The notes under the pieces are model-generated. The model worked only from the letters and a program-made list of their open reading frames with translations. It did no database searches and was not told the origin of the DNA. A program made the translations under genes and the position numbers. From Chitinophagaceae bacterium (GTDB lineage Bacteria > Bacteroidota > Bacteroidia > Chitinophagales > Chitinophagaceae): a stretch of 64,000 nucleotides of DNA. The DNA is taken from NCBI GenBank assembly GCA_016720585.1, contig JADKKH010000004.1, forward strand, positions 310,001 through 374,000, read 5' to 3'. Shown here piece after piece: positions 1 through 8,634 of the stretch (its first letter is position 1; every line of letters starts with the position of its first letter).

Positions 1-728
1 GATGCATCAAATTTTGCTGAAGGGTTTGTAATGACTTCTACACTTTCAATAGCATCAGCTGGAATCTGGTCCAGGCTCAGGGTGGTGGGCCGGCCATCAA
101 CAAATAACTGCGGTGTATTATTCCGCATTGTAACATTACCATCTATATCCACACTCACTGAGGGAACATTTTTCATGACATCCTCAGCCGTTCCACCGGC
201 TGAAACAATATTTTTATCAACATTGAAAACTTTACGGTCAATGCCTAACCTCAACCCGGGGTTGGAAGCTGTAACGGTTACGTTCTCGAGCAATTTTTCT
301 TCAAAATCAATTTTTATGTTGCCCAGGTCCTTATCCAACGCTCCGAGCATGGCACTCATATCACCGCCCATTTTAACATCAAAAGAGACGGTCATCTCAA
401 TGGATTTATAACCGACCACCGAGATTTTCAATTTTGATTGCCCAAAAACCGGGATATTCTCAAGGCTGAATTCTCCGTTGGCTTTTGTTAGCATTCCGGC
501 TATCACTGTTTCCTTTCTTTTTTTTGTAACCGTATCCATTTTGTTTTGGATCAACTGAACGGAGGCGTAGTCAATATGTTTGCCGGATTTTGCTTCAACC
601 ACTTTACCATAAAACCGGCCGGTTGGCATTTGGCCACCACCGGGTCTGTTTCCACCGCCATTTGGGGGCTGAGAAAATGTTATAACTGACAGTAAAACAA
701 GGGATAAGGTCAAAATCAATGTACGCAT
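1..728 (-). CDS. TonB-dependent receptor with carboxypeptidase-regulatory N-terminal domain, partial
   Basis: This is the N-terminal part (about 242 residues) of an outer-membrane receptor; the C-terminal barrel lies beyond the window start. The translation begins MRTLILTLSLVLLSVITFSQ, a clear signal peptide, followed by a Gly/Pro/Asn-rich linker. Next is a carboxypeptidase-D regulatory-like domain (about residues 38-130, with FYGKVVEAKSGKHIDYASV). The start of the plug follows (VFNVDKNIVSAGGTAEDVMKNVP, then SVDIDGNVTMRNNTPQLFVDGRP and IESVEVITNPSAKFDA). This plug wording is typical of the Bacteroidota outer-membrane beta-barrel family 3 rather than SusC. The ATG lies 130 bp from the next gene, and the frame stays open to the window edge. 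The substrate cannot be inferred. Confidence 0.88.
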   Translation of the reverse strand, partial: MRTLILTLSLVLLSVITFSQPPNGGGNRPGGGQMPTGRFYGKVVEAKSGKHIDYASVQLIQNKMDTVTKKRKETVIAGMLTKANGEFSLENIPVFGQSKLKISVVGYKSIEMTVSFDVKMGGDMSAMLGALDKDLGNIKIDFEEKLLENVTVTASNPGLRLGIDRKVFNVDKNIVSAGGTAEDVMKNVPSVSVDIDGNVTMRNNTPQLFVDGRPTTLSLDQIPADAIESVEVITNPSAKFDA

Positions 729-858
729 TTAGTAGAATTTAATGTTTAGACGGGCAAAGCTGTTCAAACTTGCTGACAATACTGTGACAACATGATGAAT
801 GGTAGTAAGACAAATACAGGTGGGAAAAGTTCAGATTTTCAGGCCCGTTTTTGAAAAA

Positions 859-1464
859 TCAGGTCGTTAGCAGGGTAATTATTACTTGCACAAAACCGAT
901 AATAAAGCCAATTACAGCACCGATAATTTCTACAAACCTGAATTCTTTGGACATGATCTGGTTGAGGACCTCTTCGAGTTTATCAGAAGAAAATCCCGAT
1001 ACTTTTGTAATGACGATCTGTTCCAGGTCCAACTCATTTTTCAGGTTGGTGGCGTATTGCTTCATGACCACCGGAAATAAGAGTTCTATTTCCTTCATGA
1101 AAGCTTCTTTGAGTTTGTGGATCGTTTTATCACCAATAAACATACTGATGACGGGCATTTCACTACTTAGGCGGTTGCGCAGAAAATCATCAATGTGATT
1201 TTCGATCATCGGCATAATTTTCTTCAGGTTATCCGGGTCACTGATTTTCTGTTCAATATCATCAAACGACAGAAACTCAGCGCTGACCAGCTTTCCAAGC
1301 TTTTCGGCAAACTGCTGTTGTCTTTTTGGGAAAATACCCTGGAATGTTATTCCGATTATTTTCTTAGGTTGCCGGGGATGAAACAACATCTTAATGGCAA
1401 CCCAATTGGTAACCCAGCCAATAAATGCAGAGATCAGGGGAATGAGAAATATCCAGTAGTTCAT
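859..1464 (-). CDS. DUF445 family membrane protein
   Basis: About 201 residues. The N-terminus is a hydrophobic segment followed by GWVTNWVAIKMLFHP and then PKKIIGITFQGIFPKRQQQFA, the hallmark of the DUF445 family, which is conserved in bacteria but of unknown biochemical role. A C-terminal hydrophobic helix (about residues 178-200, FVEIIGAVIGFIIGFVQVII) is also typical. An upstream in-frame start at 1512 would add 16 residues without similarity to the family; the ATG at 1464 puts the first membrane segment right at the N-terminus, so I prefer it. The gene is divergent from tRNA-His. Function is unknown; membrane location is inferred from the two hydrophobic segments. Confidence 0.85.
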   Translation of the reverse strand: MNYWIFLIPLISAFIGWVTNWVAIKMLFHPRQPKKIIGITFQGIFPKRQQQFAEKLGKLVSAEFLSFDDIEQKISDPDNLKKIMPMIENHIDDFLRNRLSSEMPVISMFIGDKTIHKLKEAFMKEIELLFPVVMKQYATNLKNELDLEQIVITKVSGFSSDKLEEVLNQIMSKEFRFVEIIGAVIGFIIGFVQVIITLLTT

Positions 1465-1520
1465 TTTGTTTTCAAAGAAGTGCAAAGAAACTGAAACCGG
1501 GGCCTTATTCAAAATCTGGT

Positions 1521-1552
1521 TTTGGTACGAGGCTTCAATTTCTATATTTTTG
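1521..1552 (+). promoter_or_regulatory. Bacteroidota-type promoter for tRNA-His
   Basis: TTTG at 1521-1524 and TATTTTTG at 1545-1552 match the Bacteroidota housekeeping consensus TTTG / TAnnTTTG with 20 bp between them. The -7 box ends 13 bp before the mature tRNA 5' end. Box match and spacing are seen; activity is inferred. Confidence 0.6.
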
Positions 1553-1565
1553 CGCCTGTATAGAT

Positions 1566-1640
1566 GGTAGCCATAGCTCAGTTGGTTAGAGCATCAGATT
1601 GTGGTTCTGAGGGTCGTGGGTTCGAGCCCCATTGGTTACC
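1566..1640 (+). tRNA. tRNA-His (anticodon GTG)
   Basis: A full cloverleaf can be drawn. The acceptor GTAGCCA pairs with TGGTTAC through one G-U pair. The D arm is GCTCAGTTGGTTAGAGC, the anticodon stem-loop has GTG in the loop, and the T arm contains GGTTCGAGCCC. A G at position -1 (1566) faces the discriminator C (1640), the identity feature specific to tRNA-His. The 3' CCA is not encoded (CTA follows). A terminator follows immediately. Confidence 0.95.
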
Positions 1641-1642
1641 CT

Positions 1643-1684
1643 AAAAACTCCTTCCCGCCTTAGGCCTGAAGGAGTTTTTATTTT
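1643..1684 (+). terminator. Rho-independent terminator after tRNA-His
   Basis: AAAAACTCCTTC (1643-1654) and GAAGGAGTTTTT (1668-1679) form a perfect 12-bp stem, followed by a T-rich run. It lies 2 bp after the tRNA. Confidence 0.85.
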
Positions 1685-1798
1685 ATTGTTTACCTCCCGA
1701 TATATTTTTAAAAATTATTTCAGGCCTTTCCTGCCTGACCATTCATCAAAAACCCTTGTTAAAAGCTCACAAAGGCAAGAAAAACAGTGTTTTTGCGT

Positions 1799-1806
1799 TA
1801 TTTTTG
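1799..1806 (+). promoter_or_regulatory. Putative -7 box (TAnnTTTG) of the prc gene
   Basis: TATTTTTG fits the TAnnTTTG box. Transcription would begin around 1813. That falls after the most upstream possible start codon and leaves a short leader before the ATGs at 1835 and 1841, so it supports the later start. No convincing TTTG box is seen at the right distance upstream. Confidence 0.4.
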
Positions 1807-1840
1807 GATTATGTCCGGTACACTTAAATACTTTATGAAT

Positions 1841-4006
1841 ATGAAAAGACTTCCAATCGTGATTTTGATGGTAGTGGCAGCCTCATTTCTTGCGTTTAAG
1901 ACCATGGGGACAGGCACCCGCAAAACATCCAATATCCCGCCTTCCCGCTATGAGCAGATTTTGAAATTAGTGGGTGAGATGCTTTCGCAGGCCCATTACA
2001 GTCCCCAGGCAATCAATGATGCTTTTTCCAAAAAGGTTTTTAAGAAATTTATCGGTGACCTTGACCCGGAAAAAAACATGTACCTGCAAAGCGATTTGGA
2101 TGCTTTGGTAAAGAAATATGAACTAAGAATTGATGATGAAATAAAAGGTGCACCTGTTGAATTTTTTCTGGCAGCCGGAAAATCATTCAATACACGAATG
2201 GAAGAAGTTGCCAAAACTTACCAGGAAATTCTCTCCGGGCCTTTTGATTTTTCTGTGGAGGAAGAAGTGTTATTGGATGGGGATAAACTGAACTACCCAA
2301 ACACTGTAGCGGAGCGAAAAGACCGCTGGAGAAAAAAAATGAAATATCTGACCCTGGAACGATATACAGATTTACTGGATACCCGTGAAAAGAATAAAGG
2401 GAAAGAGGGATTTGTGATAAAGACAGATGAAGAACTTGAAAAAGATGCGAGAGACCGGGTGAAGAAGATAATGGACCGGACTTTTGATCGATTCCGTTTT
2501 AAATTCACGGATGATGATAAATTCAATGTATTTGTGAATGCGATAACCACAACGATGGATCCGCATTCGGAATTCTTTCCTCCGGTTGATAAACGATATT
2601 TTGACGAAGAGATGAGTGGCCGTTTTTATGGCATCGGCGCCTCCCTGCAATACGACGATGGAAATATAAAAGTCAGCAGTGTCATAACCGGAAGCCCGGC
2701 TTCCAAATCGGGAGAAATACAAGCAGGTGATGTGATTATGAAAGTGGCACAGGGAAAAGAAGAGCCTGTGGATCTTACGGGATATGTGGTCACAGATGCT
2801 GTAAAGATTATCCGGGGTAAAAAAGGAACCGAAGTAAGACTTACCATTAAAAAGCTGGATGGAACTATGAAAGTGGTGACCCTGATCCGGGATGAAATTG
2901 TGCAGGATGAAACTTTTGCACGCAGTGCGATCGTAAAAAACGGCGGTTCTAAAATCGGTTATATCTATTTACCGGAGTTTTATGCGGATTTTGATCATCC
3001 CAATGGCGCCCGTAGTTATGTGGATGTAGCCAAGGAAGTTACCAAATTAAAAGAAGAGAAAGTAGATGGTATTGTGATTGACCTTCGTAATAATGGCGGT
3101 GGCTCACTCTATGATGTGGTGCAAATGGCGGGTCTCTTTATTGATGAAGGTCCGATAGTACAGGTGAAAGACCGGGATAACAAACCCAGTGTGTTGAAAG
3201 ATAAAGACCGTTCTGTTTTATATTCCGGGCCACTGGCTGTAATGGTAAATGAGTTCAGTGCCTCTGCTTCAGAAATTTTTGCTGCAGCTATACAGGATTA
3301 TAACCGGGGTATTATTATCGGCAGTACCTCCACGTATGGAAAAGGTACCGTTCAGCGGAATATCGGCCTGGATGAAAATGGTTTTTCCATGTCAAATGCT
3401 GAACTGGGAACCGTGAAACTGACCTTACAAAAATTCTATCGTATCAATGGCGGCTCTACACAATTAAAAGGTGTTTATTCGGATATCATTTTACCTGATA
3501 ATCTCGAATATTTGAAAGTACGTGAGAAGGATGACCCGGATGCATTACCCTGGGATGAATTGAACAAAGCCAGTTACACGAACTGGACTGCGGGCTATGA
3601 CCTGAAAACCATACAGCAACTCAGCAACAAGCGTTTGGAGAATGACAATACATTTAAATTAATAAGAGAAAGTACTGAATGGTTATCAAAACAGAATGAT
3701 AAACATTTTTCTCTTAAGTTAGATAAATACCGGCAGGAGCAAAAAATGGTGCGTACCACCATAAAGCAACTTGAATCGTTGCTGAAACTAAGTAACGCCA
3801 ATCAATTGGATGTTTCGGCGTTGCCGGCTGAAGTCAATCGCTGGGCCAATGATAAGAATAAACAAGATCGTTTTTCGCAATGGCTGAAGGGATTGCGGGA
3901 GGATATTTACCTCGACCAATCCATTAAAGTGATGAATGATATGATCGGTCAGCAAAACCTGGTGAAAACCAAAACGGGGGATGATCAAACTAAAAAAGCT
4001 TTTTAA
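1841..4006 (+). CDS. prc: Carboxy-terminal processing protease Prc/Tsp (S41 family)
   Basis: A periplasmic, membrane-anchored or secreted serine protease of about 721 residues that degrades or trims proteins from their C-termini. The N-terminal hydrophobic segment (RLPIVILMVVAASFLAF) serves as signal or anchor. A Tsp-type N-terminal helical domain with DPHSEFFPP precedes a PDZ domain at about residues 255-335 (GIGASLQYDDG, ITGSPASKSGEIQAGDVI). The S41 core follows: IDLRNNGGGSLYD, then SASASE with the presumed nucleophile Ser475, and YGKGTVQ with the general-base Lys501. The C-terminal DUF3340-like helical tail is present, so length and architecture match the long Prc class, unlike the shorter CtpA homologue at 13.8-15.4 kb. 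The ATG at 1841 gives the cleanest signal sequence; 1835 is equally possible. A terminator follows. Confidence 0.92.
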   Translation: MKRLPIVILMVVAASFLAFKTMGTGTRKTSNIPPSRYEQILKLVGEMLSQAHYSPQAINDAFSKKVFKKFIGDLDPEKNMYLQSDLDALVKKYELRIDDEIKGAPVEFFLAAGKSFNTRMEEVAKTYQEILSGPFDFSVEEEVLLDGDKLNYPNTVAERKDRWRKKMKYLTLERYTDLLDTREKNKGKEGFVIKTDEELEKDARDRVKKIMDRTFDRFRFKFTDDDKFNVFVNAITTTMDPHSEFFPPVDKRYFDEEMSGRFYGIGASLQYDDGNIKVSSVITGSPASKSGEIQAGDVIMKVAQGKEEPVDLTGYVVTDAVKIIRGKKGTEVRLTIKKLDGTMKVVTLIRDEIVQDETFARSAIVKNGGSKIGYIYLPEFYADFDHPNGARSYVDVAKEVTKLKEEKVDGIVIDLRNNGGGSLYDVVQMAGLFIDEGPIVQVKDRDNKPSVLKDKDRSVLYSGPLAVMVNEFSASASEIFAAAIQDYNRGIIIGSTSTYGKGTVQRNIGLDENGFSMSNAELGTVKLTLQKFYRINGGSTQLKGVYSDIILPDNLEYLKVREKDDPDALPWDELNKASYTNWTAGYDLKTIQQLSNKRLENDNTFKLIRESTEWLSKQNDKHFSLKLDKYRQEQKMVRTTIKQLESLLKLSNANQLDVSALPAEVNRWANDKNKQDRFSQWLKGLREDIYLDQSIKVMNDMIGQQNLVKTKTGDDQTKKAF

Positions 4007-4031
4007 GAGCTGAATATTTTTATAAGCAGTT

Positions 4032-4066
4032 AAATCCGTTTTTCTTAAGGAAAACGGATTTTTTTT
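4032..4066 (+). terminator. Rho-independent terminator after prc
   Basis: AAATCCGTTTT (4032-4042) and AAAACGGATTT (4051-4061) form an 11-bp stem with an 8-nt loop, followed by a run of T. It begins 25 bp after the prc stop codon. Confidence 0.85.
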
Positions 4067-4138
4067 GAAATTTTTATAATCCAATTCGGGGTCAACAGGG
4101 AAGTAATGAAGTAATTTTACAAAAATTACGATTTACAT

Positions 4139-4795
4139 ATGAAATTTAAGCAAATAGTATTGCTTACAATGATTAGTCTGGTGGTAAGCAATGCCCATGG
4201 GCAAACCAAAGAAATTTATACTAATCCTCAATTTTATTCTATCGCGCAAAACCATACCCGGCTGGCCATACTTCCCTTTGATGTATTGCTGAATCTCCGG
4301 CCGAAGGAAAAAGAAAAATTAAAACCGGGTGAACTGGAAGCCCTGGAGAAAAAAGAAGGGGATGCTGTTCAGAGCGCTATCCAAACCTATTTTCTTAAAG
4401 TAAAAGAGAAAGAAGATTTTAAAGTGAATTTTCAGGATATAAGTAAAACGAATGCACTTCTGGCAAAAAATGGCTGGGGTGCTGACATCATGCGTTCCAA
4501 AACGAAAGAAGAGATCTGTTCACTGCTTGGGGTGGATGGCGTGATATCGGGAACCTTAAATACTGATAAGCCGATGTCTGAAGGAGCTTCCGTTGCCTTA
4601 GGTGTGATCTTTGGTGTTTGGGGTCCTACCAATTCCGGCAAATGCACCATCAACGTACATGATGGAAAAGGGGGAGAGCTGTTATGGAAATATGAGAAAA
4701 CACTTTCCCGCAGTCTGGGCAGCGATATTAATACGGTAATCAATACGATGATGCGGAAGGCTTCCAAAAAATTTCCTTATGAGGATATCAAATAA
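4139..4795 (+). CDS. Secreted protein of unknown function, possibly LpoB/TolB-N-like fold
   Basis: A 218-residue protein with a signal peptide ending near residue 21 (SNAHG-QTK). The mature part contains LAILPFDVLLNLRPKEKEKL, a charged linker, then CSLLGVDGVISGTLNTDKP and a Gly-rich stretch ASVALGVIFGVWGPTNSGKC. It ends in a segment with DGKGGELLWKYEKTL. The pattern of an opening beta strand (xLAILPF) and a later LGVDGVIxGT motif is seen in periplasmic proteins with the LpoB/TolB N-terminal fold. That assignment is inference from pattern and not a firm family match. It is a single gene between the prc terminator and a convergent dinB-like gene. Confidence 0.6.
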   Translation: MKFKQIVLLTMISLVVSNAHGQTKEIYTNPQFYSIAQNHTRLAILPFDVLLNLRPKEKEKLKPGELEALEKKEGDAVQSAIQTYFLKVKEKEDFKVNFQDISKTNALLAKNGWGADIMRSKTKEEICSLLGVDGVISGTLNTDKPMSEGASVALGVIFGVWGPTNSGKCTINVHDGKGGELLWKYEKTLSRSLGSDINTVINTMMRKASKKFPYEDIK

Positions 4796-4841
4796 GGAAA
4801 TATAAATTTACCGGAAACTTTTTTCCGAAGCCATTTCTTTG

Positions 4842-5351
4842 TTAGAGATATCTTTCCTTGATGACGGTCAAATGGTGATTGACATGTCCTGCGAGGATAA
4901 ATCCGATCCCCAAAACATAAATAGGTTTGCCGCTGGCTATTCCGGATGCTTCTGATTGTTCCTGATCGAATGAGCCAAAAAGTATTTGTGTAGACCTGCG
5001 AACGATCTTGAATTCTTCCAGTAATTCTTTCCAGTCCCTTTTATCCGCTTTTGAGTTATCAGCATAACTGTTTTCATCAAAACCAGGCAGGGGAGCCAGT
5101 TCCTTTCTTGCAATGCAAAGGGCCCGGTAAGCAAATATTCTTTCCGTATCAATGATATGTTGCAGCAATTCTTTTAACGACCATTTCCCTTCGGCATAAC
5201 GGTAATCTTTTTTGTCTGCCGGAATATTCTCAAGGAATGTCAGAAAAGAGGATGCTTGCTTTTCCAAAACTAACAATAGATCATCTTCCGCTACCTGGTT
5301 TATATACCGGTGAAAATATTCGGGTACTCTTGAAAGTTCAGGACGTGCCAT
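4842..5351 (-). CDS. DinB/YfiT family putative metal-dependent protein
   Basis: A 169-residue cytoplasmic four-helix protein of the DinB superfamily. Recognisable features are KWSLKELLQHIIDTERIFAYRA (about residues 56-77), where the His is the first expected metal ligand, and the C-terminal GHVNHHLTVIKERYL, where the His pair supplies the other ligands. The central acidic stretch PGFDENSYADNS is typical of the Bacteroidota subfamily. Some DinB-like proteins are thiol transferases (bacillithiol or mycothiol), but nothing here identifies a substrate. It lies 18 bp upstream of the PGHRC-repeat lipoprotein gene on the same strand, so the two could be cotranscribed with the lipoprotein gene first. 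Confidence 0.88.
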   Translation of the reverse strand: MARPELSRVPEYFHRYINQVAEDDLLLVLEKQASSFLTFLENIPADKKDYRYAEGKWSLKELLQHIIDTERIFAYRALCIARKELAPLPGFDENSYADNSKADKRDWKELLEEFKIVRRSTQILFGSFDQEQSEASGIASGKPIYVLGIGFILAGHVNHHLTVIKERYL

Positions 5352-5369
5352 AAAATTTAAAAAATGAAT

Positions 5370-6059
5370 TTACTGTTTAGGTTTGCTGTCAAGCGGTGCT
5401 CCCACAGCTATATCGCAACGATGGCCGGGTTTTCCATGCTCGGGATTAAGTCCGTTAGCAACAGTAGCAGGAGTAGTAGGAGTAGCAGCCTGAGAGGAAG
5501 TTGAAACTGTACTGCTTGGAACACCTGTTGTCACGACGGGTTTACTGTCCAGCGGCGCACCTACGGCAATTTCACAACGATGACCCGGTTTTCCATGTTC
5601 GGGATTAAGTCCGTTTGCAACGGTAGCTGTAGTGGAAGGAGCTGAAGTATTGATTACGGGTGTCTTTGTGGCAACTGGAGATGTATTTATCGAGGGTGCT
5701 TTTATGCTGCTGAAGTTTGTTTGTGGATTTACAGCAGTTGTAGGGGTCGGCTTACTATCGAGGGGTGCACCTACAGCGATATCACAACGATGACCGGGTT
5801 TCCCATGCTCCGGATTAAGTCCTGCGGCTGTGGTAACAGCTGTAGTTGGGGCAGTAAATGTAGTTGTAGTTGGTGTATTTGTTACTTGTTGTGGATTTGC
5901 CGTTACCGTTTTAGCGGGTGTTGTATCTACCGGTACAGCAGTTTGTACGTCCGCTGTATTTTCAGTTTTAACCGGGGTGTCTTCAGTTGTTGAACCGTTA
6001 CCACAGCCGGTGATAAAGGAGATGAAAAGAAGGGATGCGAAACATGTAATTAATTTCAT
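5370..6059 (-). CDS. Lipoprotein with three PGHRC-type repeats
   Basis: About 229 residues from the ATG at 6059. An upstream ATG at 6113 would add 18 residues before the signal sequence, so I reject it. The N-terminus MKLITCFASLLFISFITGCG is a lipoprotein signal with the lipidated Cys at about residue 19. The mature protein is low-complexity Thr/Pro/Val/Ala-rich linker broken by three near-identical units of about 26 residues. Each contains GLNPEHGKPGHRC followed by (D/E)IAVGAPLDSKP; the last ends at the C-terminus. Each unit holds one Cys and two His, which suggests metal or haem binding or a disulfide-based structure. I know similar single or repeated motifs occur in uncharacterised Bacteroidota proteins, but no function is established. 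Surface or periplasmic location is inferred. Confidence 0.75.
   Translation of the reverse strand: MKLITCFASLLFISFITGCGNGSTTEDTPVKTENTADVQTAVPVDTTPAKTVTANPQQVTNTPTTTTFTAPTTAVTTAAGLNPEHGKPGHRCDIAVGAPLDSKPTPTTAVNPQTNFSSIKAPSINTSPVATKTPVINTSAPSTTATVANGLNPEHGKPGHRCEIAVGAPLDSKPVVTTGVPSSTVSTSSQAATPTTPATVANGLNPEHGKPGHRCDIAVGAPLDSKPKQ
5378..5826 (-). repeat. Three in-gene tandem copies encoding the PGHRC unit
   Basis: Copies of about 80 bp lie near 5378-5458, 5539-5619 and 5749-5826, separated by divergent linker DNA. They differ mainly at third codon positions, so the protein unit is conserved while the DNA has drifted. Confidence 0.8.
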
Positions 6060-6271
6060 ATCTGGAGATTTACTGGTTTCAGAAAAATGAACTGCAAGAT
6101 ACTTAAGTTTCATGAAAGTTTATAAGAACAAATTAATGTCCGGATGAAGGATATCCTCCTGCTTTTTTTATTATCCCGATCGGACTTGCCTGTAAAAAAA
6201 CATGCATAAAGAGATTTGGCTGTGTTAGGAATAGCCTGGTAAAAGTATGTGTAAGCTTATTCAACCATGTA

Positions 6272-6298
6272 TAAAAAACCCCAACACCAGGTTGGGGG
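6272..6298 (-). terminator. Rho-independent terminator after fbaB
   Basis: Read on the minus strand, CCCCAAC / GTTGGGG (6279-6285 with 6291-6297) forms a 7-bp GC-rich stem followed by TTTTTT. It lies 27 bp after the fbaB stop codon. Confidence 0.85.
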
Positions 6299-6325
6299 AA
6301 TAATCTGATCTCATCAGGAAATATG

Positions 6326-7399
6326 TTATGCAATCGTCACTTCTTTATCTAAATACACATCCTGTATCGCATTTAATATTTCCACACCTTCCTTCATCGG
6401 ACGCTGGAAAGCCTTGCGACCGGAAATCAATCCCATACCGCCGGCTCTTTTATTGACAACAGCCGTGGTTACTGCTTCTGCCATATCGCTTGCTCCGGAA
6501 GATGCACCACCTGAGTTAATCAATCCGGCACGGCCCATATAACAATTGGCAACCTGGTAGCGGCAAAGGTCTATCGGGTGGTCCGTAGTAAGCTCATCAT
6601 AAATTCGTTTATCGGATTTTCCATAGGCTGATTCTTTATTGTTCAGTGCTAAATATCCGCCGTTGTTCTCCGGTAATTTTTGTTTGATGATATCTGCTTC
6701 TATGGTTACACCCAGGTGATTTGCTTGTCCCGTAAGATCTGCAGATACATGATAATCTTTTTCCTTTGTTTTGAAAGCGGGGTTACGGAGATAGCACCAG
6801 AGAATGGTTGCCATTCCCAGTTCATGCGCCATTTCAAAAGCTTTACTTACTTCTTGTATTTGCCGGGCAGATTCGTCACTCCCAAAATAAATAGTGGCCC
6901 CGACTGCCGCAGCACCCAGGTCCCAGCTTTGTTTGATGGAAGCAAACATGATCTGGTCAAATTTATTCGGATAAGTCAGGAATTCATTGTGATTGATTTT
7001 TACAATGAAAGGGATTTTATGGGCATAGCTACGTGCCAGGAAGCCAAGACCGCCATAAGTGGTAGCTACGGCATTACAACCGCCTTCCATGGCCAGTTCA
7101 ATAATATTCTTGGGGTCAAAATAGATGGGATTTTTGGCAAAAGAAGCCCCGGCGCTGTGTTCAATGCCCTGGTCAACCGGGAGGATCGACAGATATCCTG
7201 TTTTGGATAAACGACCATTACTGTACATAGCCTGCAGGTTACGCATCACCTGGGGATTACGGTCGCTGCTTTTCCATATCCGGTCTACAAAATCGGAACC
7301 GGGTAGATGCAACTTGTCTTTGCTAATGGACTTTGACTGGTGGTTCAGCAGGTATTCGGCTTTGTCGCCGAGAAGTTCAACAATTTTTTTGCTAGCCAT
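6326..7399 (-). CDS. fbaB: Class I fructose-bisphosphate aldolase (FbaB/DhnA type)
   Basis: A 357-residue cytoplasmic aldolase that cleaves fructose 1,6-bisphosphate to glyceraldehyde 3-phosphate and dihydroxyacetone phosphate through a Schiff-base lysine. Family landmarks are [20 protein letters not shown] (about residues 68-87), [40 protein letters not shown] and the C-terminal [17 protein letters not shown] and [15 protein letters not shown], which bind the phosphates. The length matches E. coli FbaB. A leader of about 60 nt holds a TAnnTTTG box, and a terminator follows, so the gene is probably monocistronic. Confidence 0.93.
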   Translation of the reverse strand: MASKKIVELLGDKAEYLLNHQSKSISKDKLHLPGSDFVDRIWKSSDRNPQVMRNLQAMYSNGRLSKTGYLSILPVDQGIEHSAGASFAKNPIYFDPKNIIELAMEGGCNAVATTYGGLGFLARSYAHKIPFIVKINHNEFLTYPNKFDQIMFASIKQSWDLGAAAVGATIYFGSDESARQIQEVSKAFEMAHELGMATILWCYLRNPAFKTKEKDYHVSADLTGQANHLGVTIEADIIKQKLPENNGGYLALNNKESAYGKSDKRIYDELTTDHPIDLCRYQVANCYMGRAGLINSGGASSGASDMAEAVTTAVVNKRAGGMGLISGRKAFQRPMKEGVEILNAIQDVYLDKEVTIA

Positions 7400-7469
7400 A
7401 AAAAATCAGATTTTTTTGATTTGTAATTCTTTCATCTTCCTGAAAAAAAGGAACGGTTTTAAAATGGGG

Positions 7470-7477
7470 CAAAGATA
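7470..7477 (-). promoter_or_regulatory. Putative -7 box of fbaB
   Basis: TATCTTTG on the minus strand fits TAnnTTTG and lies about 70 bp before the fbaB start codon. The -33 element is not clear. Confidence 0.45.
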
Positions 7478-7540
7478 AGGAACAGGGACCAGTCTTCAGT
7501 CCTCCGCTACGAACAGGTTTTAACTTCTGATGTAAGGGCA

Positions 7541-8617
7541 TCAATCTGAAGAACGTCGGAGGATCTTAGGAATGAGCGCCAGGTTTTTACGTAACATTTG
7601 TTTCAAATTCATTCTTAGTATTTCGCCCTGCGAATGACATTTTAAAAAACCGGGATTGGAATGATATAAGGCCAGTTCATGGCCAAGTTGTTTTACTTTT
7701 TCGGGAGGGGAAATGGTATCTTTTGACATGATATCAAGTAATTCCTTTACCCGGTACCTCGAAGTGGCGAGTCTCATGGCTACCATTGTTTTTTCTTCCG
7801 TCTGGTATTGTTCAATAGAATCCTTGTTGAGATGGGAAAGCGTTAGTGCCACAAACGGGTAATTTTCTTTAAAAAACTGAGGTTGGTATAAACTTTTTCT
7901 CCCTTCGTAGGATTGCTGGTCAAAATCTATACAACGGATGCGGTATTGATAGTCTTCAATATCGGGTGTTATATCAACTACAAAATTATAACTCCGCATA
8001 TCACCCAGTAAACGGATAAAGCATCGTTCATTGAACTTCACAAATTCTTTGGCAAGTCTGATCCGGTTTGTTTCAGGGCTTTCCATCATTTGCTGAATAA
8101 AAATATCACCCGGAATGCCGGGTATATGTTCTTCAACCAGTGTGTTTTGATACGTAAAAAAAGTGATCCGGTTGGGGGAAAGAATGTGTTCCAGTTCCAG
8201 GCCATAAATTCTTGAAGCGTCTGCTATTTTGATATAATAATGGTCGTAATTGTCATTGAATTTATTGATAATGCGTATCCGGAAAGGATTTGAGTTCCCA
8301 AAGGTGCAGTAATCTACCCGGGCTACATCAAGATGTCTCGTAAAGCTAAGATCTCCTTCCGTTTTCAGTATGGCATAAATTTTCAATAATCCATCACGTA
8401 TGAATTCCCATTCCCGGCTGTCATAGGATGTTTTTTCCCATAGCGTGTCTTTGCCTTTTTTATCGGTAATAGGGGTAGACCATGTATAATTCAGCAGGTT
8501 GTTATAACTGACAGGTAGTTTCACTTCACGGCCATGATCTTTAAGGTACTGATGAAGCGCCTCGTTGACCGGGTACATAGGTTTTTTCCGGGAAGGCTTA
8601 TCTGAGTTCTCCTGCAT
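7541..8617 (-). CDS. Conserved hypothetical protein with protein-kinase-like catalytic motifs
   Basis: A 358-residue soluble protein with no signal peptide; I do not recognise a named family. The middle third holds FIRLLGDMRSYNFVVDITPD (about residues 204-223) and then YRIRCIDFDQQSYEG. The spacing and form (GDxxxxN followed by hydrophobics and IDFDQ) resemble the catalytic loop and metal-binding motif of the kinase-like or aminoglycoside-phosphotransferase fold. Upstream, YYIKIADASRIYGLELEHIL could supply the beta-3 Lys and the helix-C Glu. The HG of the loop is LG here, so the fold call is inference. The next gene downstream in the promoter direction is the secreted protein at 8635-9168, 17 bp away, likely cotranscribed. 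Confidence 0.6.
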   Translation of the reverse strand: MQENSDKPSRKKPMYPVNEALHQYLKDHGREVKLPVSYNNLLNYTWSTPITDKKGKDTLWEKTSYDSREWEFIRDGLLKIYAILKTEGDLSFTRHLDVARVDYCTFGNSNPFRIRIINKFNDNYDHYYIKIADASRIYGLELEHILSPNRITFFTYQNTLVEEHIPGIPGDIFIQQMMESPETNRIRLAKEFVKFNERCFIRLLGDMRSYNFVVDITPDIEDYQYRIRCIDFDQQSYEGRKSLYQPQFFKENYPFVALTLSHLNKDSIEQYQTEEKTMVAMRLATSRYRVKELLDIMSKDTISPPEKVKQLGHELALYHSNPGFLKCHSQGEILRMNLKQMLRKNLALIPKILRRSSD

Positions 8618-8634
8618 AATAAAATTTACGGGTA

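Noticed and set aside
5721..6090. Plus-strand open frames with Cys- and Ser-rich composition
   Set aside because: They are antisense to the Thr/Pro-rich repeats of the lipoprotein gene, and the odd composition follows from that.
6133..6333. 66-residue minus-strand open frame between the lipoprotein and fbaB
   Set aside because: It contains the fbaB terminator and shows no signal or family pattern.
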